Positions 21,314 to 27,753 of a stretch of DNA of 27,753 nt are shown in pieces. Below the pieces are notes generated by a model that worked only from the letters and a program-made list of their open reading frames with translations, was not told where the DNA came from and made no database searches. The DNA is from CTSoil-075 sp964292325 (GTDB lineage Bacteria > Bacillota > Negativicutes > DSM-13327). Position 1 is the first letter of the stretch, and every line of letters starts with the position of its first letter. A program made the position numbers and the translations under genes. The stretch is taken from the NCBI GenBank assembly GCA_964292325.1, contig CAXYVG010000049.1, forward strand, positions 1 to 27,753, given 5' to 3'.

Positions 21314-22276
21314 ATGGAAAATTTACCATATCAACTTGTGGTGATTGATCATACTACCCATGCCTTGTTATTGGTTGATAATTCCGGAGAAATAATTGCA
21401 CAAATATCTTATCCAGCAGGATGTACGCCCACCGAATTAGTGCTTGCACCTGACCAGATCACAGTCTATCTACCGATCATCGATGCTAGCGATAATGGTG
21501 GCCTATTCATCGCGAATTTAAAGCAACAATCCATATACCGACTACCAATGAAACTACCCCAGCCTATACAATTCACACTTTCTCCAGATGGTATCTACGC
21601 TTATTTAGCCGATCCTGCGGGCATGTTGTATTCTCTTACTATAAATACCATGTCTCTAAAAAGTTGGGGAACCCCGGCAAAAGCCTGTTGTGTGGGATTA
21701 TCATCTGATCGTATGGCAGTATATGGAGTCTGGGAACATGGAAGCGGAGGTTCATTAGCCGTATTTAGCCTGACAGGTGAACTACTCATCGAGCATACTC
21801 TCCCAGGAATTCCTACCAATATTACACTCGACAATGAGGGACATATCTTGATTCCTTTCACAACGTCTACCTTTACAATAGAAGGGGTCATTTGTTTCAA
21901 TAGAGTTCTGAATCAGGATCATACCCTTGCCATCCTACCATCCCAGCGCTGTATTTACCCCTATAGCACTAGTCCTTCGGCTGCTTACCCTTCGCATATA
22001 GCGACTTGTTCCAATGAACACATTGCATATGTAGTGAACGAGGAAAATGATTCCATTACAGTAATTGATAGTCATACCGCTGCTATTATAAGGCATATTA
22101 AGCTAGGACGTTCTATATCCTGCCTACATATTTTACCTGGCGCCCAATTTGGAATTGGCACCAGTCACATTCTTGGCGATTTGAGCCTAATTGACCTGCA
22201 TAATGGCCGCCTCTTGTCGGTAACCGATACGAAGCGCGAGTTACTAGGATATATAGTAGTACTACCCACTCTATAA
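21314..22276 (+). CDS. Beta-propeller (YncE/NHL-like) repeat protein
   Basis: A 320-residue cytoplasmic protein without signal peptide. It is built from about six repeats of the type VVIDHTTHALLLVDNSGEII ... LVLAPDQITVYLP, later FTLSPDGIYAYLADPAGMLY, and AYVVNEENDSITVIDSHTAA. The SPDG.YAYLAD and N..NDSITVID signatures are those of YncE/surface-layer-type propellers. ATG 7 nt after AGAGGTG. Divergent from the SEDS gene and convergent with the DUF2935 gene, sharing a terminator with it. Ligand or role unknown; a regulatory or scaffold function is possible. Confidence 0.7.
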   Translation: MENLPYQLVVIDHTTHALLLVDNSGEIIAQISYPAGCTPTELVLAPDQITVYLPIIDASDNGGLFIANLKQQSIYRLPMKLPQPIQFTLSPDGIYAYLADPAGMLYSLTINTMSLKSWGTPAKACCVGLSSDRMAVYGVWEHGSGGSLAVFSLTGELLIEHTLPGIPTNITLDNEGHILIPFTTSTFTIEGVICFNRVLNQDHTLAILPSQRCIYPYSTSPSAAYPSHIATCSNEHIAYVVNEENDSITVIDSHTAAIIRHIKLGRSISCLHILPGAQFGIGTSHILGDLSLIDLHNGRLLSVTDTKRELLGYIVVLPTL

Positions 22277-22348
22277 CAGTTACAACTTTTTTATTCTCTC
22301 CCTACATTCTATATTTCCCACCAAAACCCTTTTATTCATACAAAGTTA

Positions 22349-22404
22349 GGCATAGCAAAGAAAGAGCAGGAGGAACTTTCCCCATGCTCTTTCTTTGCTA
22401 TGCC
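22349..22404. terminator. Bidirectional terminator, 20-bp perfect stem
   Basis: Arms 22349-22368 and 22385-22404 are exact complements over 20 bp (ends GGCATAGCAAAG / CTTTGCTATGCC) around a 16-nt loop. It sits between the stop codons of two convergent genes and can serve both. Confidence 0.8.
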
Positions 22405-22409
22405 AATCT

Positions 22410-23633
22410 TCACTCATCAACATGTTTGCCCCCGAGTTGACGCGGCCATTTCCCGCTCCACTTATATTTCGTCTCGCTCTCTTGCACTTGCTTAGTAACC
22501 AAAGGCTTTTTAGCAATCACTTCATCTTCGATTACAACCTTTTTCTCAATACATTGTAGCTGTTCAGCAGTAGCGCTTTGTGATCCCTTGCCCATTTTAC
22601 TTTTATTATTTATTTTTTCTTGAAGAAGCCACTCAACCTCTGGTTCTATGACGATCGGTTCTGATTCTTCTTCCCGCTCTGACTCTTTCTCTTGTTCTTC
22701 TTGCTCTGCTTCTAGTTCTAATTCATCGTCTTCCCGTTCTGGTTTCATTACTTTAAAAATTTTGCATGTACTTTGTACATCGTTTACGATTTCTACATCT
22801 TCAGTGTCTTCGATACCTACGAGCTGCATGTTCTTTATAATACCCTTTTCCATCATTGCTAAAATCGCTAAAAAATGATCCGCCTCACGCCGGACATGAT
22901 CAGCTAACAAAGCTGGTATAATTCCCACCAATCGACATTCTGCAATCATCTCTTCCGCTGCCCGCTTAAAATCCCGCAGACGCACAGTAGCCGCTCGAGC
23001 ATCTTGAATAAAACGTTTAAAAGAAGCAACCTCAGGATATCCCTGTAACATACTAGAAAAATCTCTTCCTTGCATAAAAAGGATGTCAAACTCCTCGGAA
23101 AAAGCATGAGCCGTCGTAATTAAATTACGTTCTGATGGGTCTAGCAGCTGACTGATAAACTTAGCATGGTCAGCCATAATACGCAGCCAGAAGGTATTCT
23201 CCTGTGCTTTTGTCCCTCCATTTACCAGAACTTTATTATTTTTCATCTTGTCTAATAGACGCATAAAATATTCCGCTTCGCGAGCGACATGGTCAAGAAG
23301 CAGCGGAAAATTAGAACCACCCAGTTTGCACTCTAGCATCTGATGCAATAAGTTACGTTTAAAAACATAAAACTCTTTTACCAATGCTAGAACATCACAG
23401 ACGAGTTCCGCAAATTTCCTATCACTTTGCACCCGTTCAGCACGTACACGTAGCGACTCAAATTCTTGATAGAAAGCCTGCGCTTCATCTACCAAATCCG
23501 TACTATCACAAGGCAGTCCAGCTTTAATAAATAATGCATGCTCTTGCATGATTCTGAGCCAGAATTTTACTTGTTCTAGATTCAGCGGTTCCAAGGGTTC
23601 AGGAACCATATATGATATTTGTTGACGCGACAT
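22410..23633 (-). CDS. Tandem DUF2935 (ferritin-like helical) protein
   Basis: About 407 residues with two DUF2935 four-helix units: EQVKFWLRIMQEHALFIKAG ... LLLDHVAREAEYFMRLLDKM, and ENTFWLRIMADHAKFISQLL ... ALLADHVRREADHFLAILAMM. The paired EH/DH..F and DHxxREAxxF motifs could bind metal. An extra ~120-residue tail is very acidic (DDELELEAEQEEQEKESERE), then basic (KWSGKWPRQLGGKHVDE). Start at ATG 23633, 7-10 nt after GAGGGAGAG; the GTG at 23660 lies upstream of that site. Related proteins are common in Bacilli, Clostridia and Negativicutes; the exact function is unknown. It follows trmB by 84 nt on the same strand. Confidence 0.8.
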   Translation of the reverse strand: MSRQQISYMVPEPLEPLNLEQVKFWLRIMQEHALFIKAGLPCDSTDLVDEAQAFYQEFESLRVRAERVQSDRKFAELVCDVLALVKEFYVFKRNLLHQMLECKLGGSNFPLLLDHVAREAEYFMRLLDKMKNNKVLVNGGTKAQENTFWLRIMADHAKFISQLLDPSERNLITTAHAFSEEFDILFMQGRDFSSMLQGYPEVASFKRFIQDARAATVRLRDFKRAAEEMIAECRLVGIIPALLADHVRREADHFLAILAMMEKGIIKNMQLVGIEDTEDVEIVNDVQSTCKIFKVMKPEREDDELELEAEQEEQEKESEREEESEPIVIEPEVEWLLQEKINNKSKMGKGSQSATAEQLQCIEKKVVIEDEVIAKKPLVTKQVQESETKYKWSGKWPRQLGGKHVDE

Positions 23634-23717
23634 AACAACACTCTCCCTCTTTGATCCCACAGAGTTTATTACAGTATATGCCGCAATCTCAAATATTGTT
23701 ATTATTTTAATAAAAAT

Positions 23718-24419
23718 TTAAGGAAATTTTATCTCGCAACGATTGATAGGTGTCCCCAAACCACTAAATTTAGTTTCATATTCAGTCATAACGTTATCCA
23801 TAAAATCACTGTTATGCAAATCAAACGTTAGGTTGTCGATCTGAAGATTCCTCTGCGCAAATTGCTCTAACGAAAAGTCAAATAGCAAGCGGTTATCCGT
23901 CTTGAAAAATATTTCCCCACCATCAGCTAAAACCATCTTATATTTATCTAAGAACTCTGTATGAGTCAAGCGTCGTTTTGCATGGCGCACTTTAGGCCAC
24001 GGATCGCAAAAATTAATATATAATCGATCAATTTCCTTTGGTCCAAATATTTCTAGTAGATGATTTACATCAAAGACTAATAACCGAACATTAGTAAGCT
24101 TTTTCTCTCGGACTTTTTGCGCTACATAATATAAAACATCTTGCTGCGCTTCAATTCCAACGAAGTTGACTTCTGGATGCCTCTCTGCCATTTGGCTAAT
24201 AAACTTCCCCTTACCTGTCCCTAGTTCCACATGCAGCGGTGCTTTACGGCCAAAAATTTTCTCCCACTGCCCTTTCATACTCTCGCCGGCTCGGTATAAT
24301 TCTTCACTAAGTGTCGTACCCTCTTCTAACGTTTTCGCACAAAGTAAATCTTTAATCAATACAATGTCATGATAGTCTTTTAACGCGGAACTAACCCAAG
24401 GTTTTTTTCTCAATCGCAT
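23718..24419 (-). CDS. trmB: tRNA (guanine-N7-)-methyltransferase
   Basis: A 233-residue SAM-dependent enzyme forming m7G46 in tRNA variable loops. SAM-binding motif HVELGTGKGKFI (about residue 63), then FVGIEAQQDVL, the characteristic YINFCDPWPKVRHAKRRLTH (positions ~135-155), FFKTDN and the C-terminal MTEYETKF. Full length. ATG with AGGTGGGG upstream. It starts 24 nt after the stop of the regulator gene, so the two are probably co-transcribed. Confidence 0.93.
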   Translation of the reverse strand: MRLRKKPWVSSALKDYHDIVLIKDLLCAKTLEEGTTLSEELYRAGESMKGQWEKIFGRKAPLHVELGTGKGKFISQMAERHPEVNFVGIEAQQDVLYYVAQKVREKKLTNVRLLVFDVNHLLEIFGPKEIDRLYINFCDPWPKVRHAKRRLTHTEFLDKYKMVLADGGEIFFKTDNRLLFDFSLEQFAQRNLQIDNLTFDLHNSDFMDNVMTEYETKFSGLGTPINRCEIKFP

Positions 24420-24443
24420 ATTTATACCCCACCTATATTTTTA

Positions 24444-26348
24444 CTACTCTTTATCCAAACCGAATTTTTTTAAATATCGATATAATGTCACACGGCTTAC
24501 ATCTAACATATTGGCTAAACGGCTGATATTGCCACCCGCCACTTTCCAAGCTTCAACGAATACTTCTTTATTATCCTTCCAGGCTATTCCAACAGCAGTT
24601 TCTCCTAGTAAACTAATATCTTGTACATCAATAGTAGCACCCGCTGTATTAAAGAAGGCTTGTTCCACAACGCCTTGCAATTGTTTTATATTTCCAGGCC
24701 ATTCGTAAGACATCAGTAGCTCCGCCGCCGCTGGCAATAATTCTTTGTATTCTATATTATGTTGCTGAGCTAGTTCACTAATAATGTGATTTGCCAGCAA
24801 TGGAATATCTTCACGCCGAGCTCGCAAAGTGGGGATGCGGATGGTAATTTTGGAAACGATTTTATATAAAGTAGGTAAAAATATACCTTTTTCCGTCAAA
24901 CGTTTTAAATCACTATCACAAGCAGCAATAATGCGGATATCAAAATTCCGTTTTACATTTTCGCCTTGGCGGCATAGTCCACCAATTTTTAGCGCTTCCG
25001 CTAATTTAGTGGCCACATGAAGCGGTATTTTTTCTATTTCATCTAAAAATAATGTACCACCATTCGCCAATTCTATTTTCCCTGGCCTGCTTTCATCTTT
25101 AGTTGCCCCAGTACCAAATAATTCTTCTTCTAACACTTCTGGCGTTATATCCCCACACTTGAGCGATATCAACGGACCAGCTGCCCGTATGCTGGCTTGA
25201 TGAATCGCATGTGCCACCCGTTGTTTACCAGTACCTGGTTCTCCCTGGAGTAATAGATGATGATGATTGCGTGCCACTCGACCTACCTTTTCTTGCATTG
25301 CCACGAATACAGGCGCAGTACCTACCATACTCGACAAACTATATCGCGCCTTATACCCGACTGCATGTGCAACAAGCGTCCGTAAATCCTCGATAGGCAG
25401 TGATACCGCAACTACACTTGTTACTACATTGTCATGCTCTAATGGCACTACAGTCGTAATATCTTCATATGTTTTCCGTTGCGTAATCCACGTTACTTCT
25501 TTATTATAAGATGGAATTCCCTTAAAGCCTTTATACAACGGGGTATGGCGATAGTTGAGTACTACATCATTTAAATTGGCGAGTCCACCATTGGCAATTA
25601 CTGCATCAATACCAGCCAATCGACTTTGCCCTAGTTTATTGCTATAAACGACTTCACCACCTGGTATAATATGATATACCGCAAACGGCACGGAATCTAA
25701 GATGGCATGCCTAGCTTCTAGTTGCGCTAACATCTTTAAATGTTGTTCCATCGCATACTTGGCACTTAACAATAAGGAAACCACAGAACTATGTGGTAAT
25801 TTTTCCTGTTCCACTAATACAATCGTTACAATATATAAAAGTTGTCCATCGACAATAATAGGTACGGAACACGCATCACCATCTTGGCATTCTTTGATCC
25901 ACATTTCTGCACCAAATAGTAAAAATGGGACTTTATGCTGACGAGCAATACTAATACTCGATGTTCCAATATCCTCTTCTGCCAGTCTTCCGCCTTCTAG
26001 TTCTCCAGGAGTTTTTTGAAAGAAAGGCAACGCATAATTTTTGAGAACATAGCAACTACTATCGAGTAGCAATAGACTTAGATTGTATACATTAAAATAC
26101 TCTCGCGTCTGATCATATAATCCATCTAAATATTCAATCGCCCCACGGTGTAGTTGTTGGCGTCTTGCCAGCTCCGACTTTGTAAGTTTAACCAATGGCG
26201 GCAATTTTTCAGAAGCAACACCTAACTGACTGCTTTTTTGCCATGACTCGCCTACCCAAGGATGTACGTTGGGATCGAGCGTTCCTTCACTTATAAACTT
26301 TTGATAGTAGTTCTCCAGTTTTTCTTTGCTACGCGGCTCTCGGATCAT
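24444..26348 (-). CDS. AcoR-like enhancer-binding regulator lacking the GAFTGA motif
   Basis: 634 residues. The N-terminal GAF-like sensor (about 60-200) has EEDIGTSSISIARQHKVPFL ... CSVPIIVDGQL as in AcoR-type activators. A PAS-like segment (about 208-320) follows, then an AAA+ domain with Walker A GEPGTGKQ (369-376) and Walker B TLFLDE (432-437), and a Fis-type helix-turn-helix (603-630, GNISRLANMLDVSRVTLYRY). Between ELFG (409-412) and RPGKIELANGG, where sigma-54 activators have ...GAFTGA..., there is only TGATKDES. The usual FRxDLYYRL arginine-finger segment reads FLPTLYKIV. Known biology says both are needed to remodel sigma-54 holoenzyme, so it probably regulates otherwise, as TyrR does. 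ATG after GGAGGG. Confidence 0.88.
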   Translation of the reverse strand: MIREPRSKEKLENYYQKFISEGTLDPNVHPWVGESWQKSSQLGVASEKLPPLVKLTKSELARRQQLHRGAIEYLDGLYDQTREYFNVYNLSLLLLDSSCYVLKNYALPFFQKTPGELEGGRLAEEDIGTSSISIARQHKVPFLLFGAEMWIKECQDGDACSVPIIVDGQLLYIVTIVLVEQEKLPHSSVVSLLLSAKYAMEQHLKMLAQLEARHAILDSVPFAVYHIIPGGEVVYSNKLGQSRLAGIDAVIANGGLANLNDVVLNYRHTPLYKGFKGIPSYNKEVTWITQRKTYEDITTVVPLEHDNVVTSVVAVSLPIEDLRTLVAHAVGYKARYSLSSMVGTAPVFVAMQEKVGRVARNHHHLLLQGEPGTGKQRVAHAIHQASIRAAGPLISLKCGDITPEVLEEELFGTGATKDESRPGKIELANGGTLFLDEIEKIPLHVATKLAEALKIGGLCRQGENVKRNFDIRIIAACDSDLKRLTEKGIFLPTLYKIVSKITIRIPTLRARREDIPLLANHIISELAQQHNIEYKELLPAAAELLMSYEWPGNIKQLQGVVEQAFFNTAGATIDVQDISLLGETAVGIAWKDNKEVFVEAWKVAGGNISRLANMLDVSRVTLYRYLKKFGLDKE

Positions 26349-26587
26349 AAAAACCCTCCATCTATCTTATATATCTCCATTATTTTTTTCATTATGTCAA
26401 TAGAGAAATAATATCACAAATTCAACGAAAATCCACAATTAATTTGCTATGCTTCCCACTATATAGCTATTACTAAATCTTCTGCATCGCAATCATAGTT
26501 AGCACTTGCTTGTCCACGCCTGATAGACGAATCATGCCAGTGTCATCTGATTGCATTATATATTATACACTATTTTAAGTAAAAAAA
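26349..26587. other. Intergenic region before the regulator gene
   Basis: No gene. Contains the regulator's leader; no clear -24/-12 promoter was seen. Confidence 0.4.
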
Positions 26588-26620
26588 ATGAAGTAGATAA
26601 GCAATTTGCCTATCTACTTC
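26588..26620 (-). terminator. Terminator of the chemotaxis receptor gene
   Basis: 11-bp stem TGAAGTAGATA (26588-26598) / TATCTACTTCA (26610-26620), followed on the minus strand by TTTTTTTACTT. Confidence 0.8.
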
Positions 26621-26646
26621 ACCATACTTCACCATTGCAATCATAA

Positions 26647-27753
26647 TCAAGTACGATATTGATTAATATCTTCACTAAAGTTGCCTATGACCACTTTAAA
26701 TTCACCAATTTTGCCCATCATATCGTGTAATTTTTCATTATAAACCTGCACGGAAGCACTTACTTCCTCACTAGCTGCCGAATTTTCTTCAGAAATAGCC
26801 GCTAAGGACTCAATTTTTCCATAAACATGAGTAAGACCAAGCATTTCGCTTTCTAACTTGCCAATCATATGTACAATATTATCGGCTACATTCTGTACAT
26901 TATCTACATGCTTCGTATTGCTTGCTACCACTTGATTGAGTTGGCGACTTTCAATCGTGAGCACATCATATTCTTGCTCAATCAGACTTACAACACCACT
27001 AATGATATCCATTAATACTTTTAAATCCGTAGTAATGCTATCCGAATGTTGATGCGATTGCTCCGCGAGCTTGCGTACTTCTTCTGCAACTACAGCAAAG
27101 CCTCTGCCTTGTTCACCAGCTCTCGCCGCCTCAATTGCAGCATTGAGAGCCAAAAGATTAGTTTGCCCAGCAATAGCAGCTACCATACCCGTAATTTCTG
27201 TAATTTTAGTAGCTTGTGATTGCAAATTTTCGGCAGATTTCTTCACATTTGCAAAGTTCAACAAACTATGCTCTAACTTCACTCCAGATGCTTCCACTTC
27301 ACCAAATCCATGACTGATCTGTGCCATAGCAGCTTCTAATTGTAATTTATTATTATTTTGTTCTGTTACTACAGTCTTTAAGGTATCTAAATTACCACTT
27401 AAAATAGCAACTGCATCTGTAGTCTCTTCCGCCTGATTGTTCGCTGCAGTAGCCACATCATCAATAACACCAGAAATCCCTCTAGAAGTTTCCGTCATCC
27501 GCTCCGCTAATACATTAAAATTATCTGCATACTTATTCATTTCATCAGATGTGCCTTTAAAGCCTACAAACTCTCGTTTCAATCTTTTTTTATACAGCGA
27601 TAAACCATCCATCATCTCTTCAAATTCATCATTTGTAGAAATCTTATTTTCAAGAAAATATTTACGTTCTTGAATATTTTTAATTTCTTCTTGAATGGCA
27701 GTAAATGGTCGCATTAAAAAGCTAGAACAAAGAGCGGCAAGACCTCCACTAAT
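26647..27753 (-). CDS. Methyl-accepting chemotaxis protein, partial (N-terminus outside window)
   Basis: The frame stays open to the window edge. An ATG at 27714 is internal, since the 13 codons before it (ISGGLAALCSSFL) read as the end of a membrane helix. At least 368 residues are visible: the helix end, a helical linker, then the signalling domain whose hairpin tip IAGQTNLLALNAAIEAARAG plus EQGRGFAVVAEEVRKLAEQS is diagnostic of MCPs. It relays ligand or membrane signals to CheA/CheW. Short C-terminus (NFSEDINQYRT) without a CheR-binding pentapeptide. The sensor part lies outside the window. Confidence 0.9.
   Translation of the reverse strand: MSGGLAALCSSFLMRPFTAIQEEIKNIQERKYFLENKISTNDEFEEMMDGLSLYKKRLKREFVGFKGTSDEMNKYADNFNVLAERMTETSRGISGVIDDVATAANNQAEETTDAVAILSGNLDTLKTVVTEQNNNKLQLEAAMAQISHGFGEVEASGVKLEHSLLNFANVKKSAENLQSQATKITEITGMVAAIAGQTNLLALNAAIEAARAGEQGRGFAVVAEEVRKLAEQSHQHSDSITTDLKVLMDIISGVVSLIEQEYDVLTIESRQLNQVVASNTKHVDNVQNVADNIVHMIGKLESEMLGLTHVYGKIESLAAISEENSAASEEVSASVQVYNEKLHDMMGKIGEFKVVIGNFSEDINQYRT

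Overview
The window looks like the chromosome of a spore-forming Firmicute of the Negativicutes type (Pelosinus/Sporomusa-like). The grounds are an intact spore-coat cotJABC operon next to a SEDS cell-wall gene, a methyl-accepting chemotaxis protein, an AcoR-like enhancer-binding regulator, strong AGGAGG ribosome sites and AT-rich DNA. The genus is an inference from gene content and style; no rRNA or other decisive marker is present.

Layout. Positions 1-4500 are AT-rich accessory DNA. They hold small hypothetical genes, a 37-codon membrane peptide with its own terminator, a secreted protein, a gene whose promoter is wrapped in a 15-bp palindrome, a two-gene unit (membrane/coiled-coil protein plus a PUA/EVE-like protein) and several gene fragments. 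Positions 4500-10700 form the right part of an integrative element: an unrecognised 465-residue protein, about 0.5 kb of non-coding DNA, an FtsK/SpoIIIE-type translocase, two small-to-medium hypothetical proteins, and a large serine recombinase as the last gene. No relaxase is recognisable. Positions 10710-11153 are a 444-bp internal piece of cotJC (codons 28-175). Positions 11154-18552 are a second accessory block: a tiny recombinase-associated ORF, an IS1182-type relic, a membrane protein, an IS91-family transposase overlapped by a tyrosine recombinase, a heavily decayed membrane-protein gene, and an AlbA_2/RecG-like regulator. From 18484 to the right end the DNA looks like core chromosome: cotJCBA, pspC-like, ftsW/rodA/spoVE-like, a beta-propeller protein, a tandem DUF2935 protein, trmB, a degenerate sigma-54-type regulator and a chemotaxis receptor that runs off the window.

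The most striking feature is the 444-bp direct repeat. The same codons of cotJC occur at 10710-11153 and at 18553-18996, identical by eye and in register (constant offset 7843 bp). The left copy is cut at both ends and abuts the serine-recombinase element. The right copy lies inside an intact cotJC. This is the structure expected if one element first split cotJC and a second DNA carrying a 5'-truncated but 3'-complete cotJC then joined by the shared 444 bp and rebuilt the gene. A site-specific integration that brought its own 3' end of cotJC would give the same map. Either way, a sporulation gene has been broken and repaired by mobile DNA, in the manner of skin-like interruptions of sporulation genes. 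A falsifiable prediction is that the displaced last 22 codons of cotJC lie just outside the window, beyond the left end of the first element.

Other points: the sigma-54-type regulator lacks the GAFTGA loop and the usual arginine finger, a promoter-terminator pair downstream of the IS91 transposase may define a short RNA of about 200 nt, and several start sites here were moved downstream because the obvious Shine-Dalgarno sequence overlaps the longest possible start.
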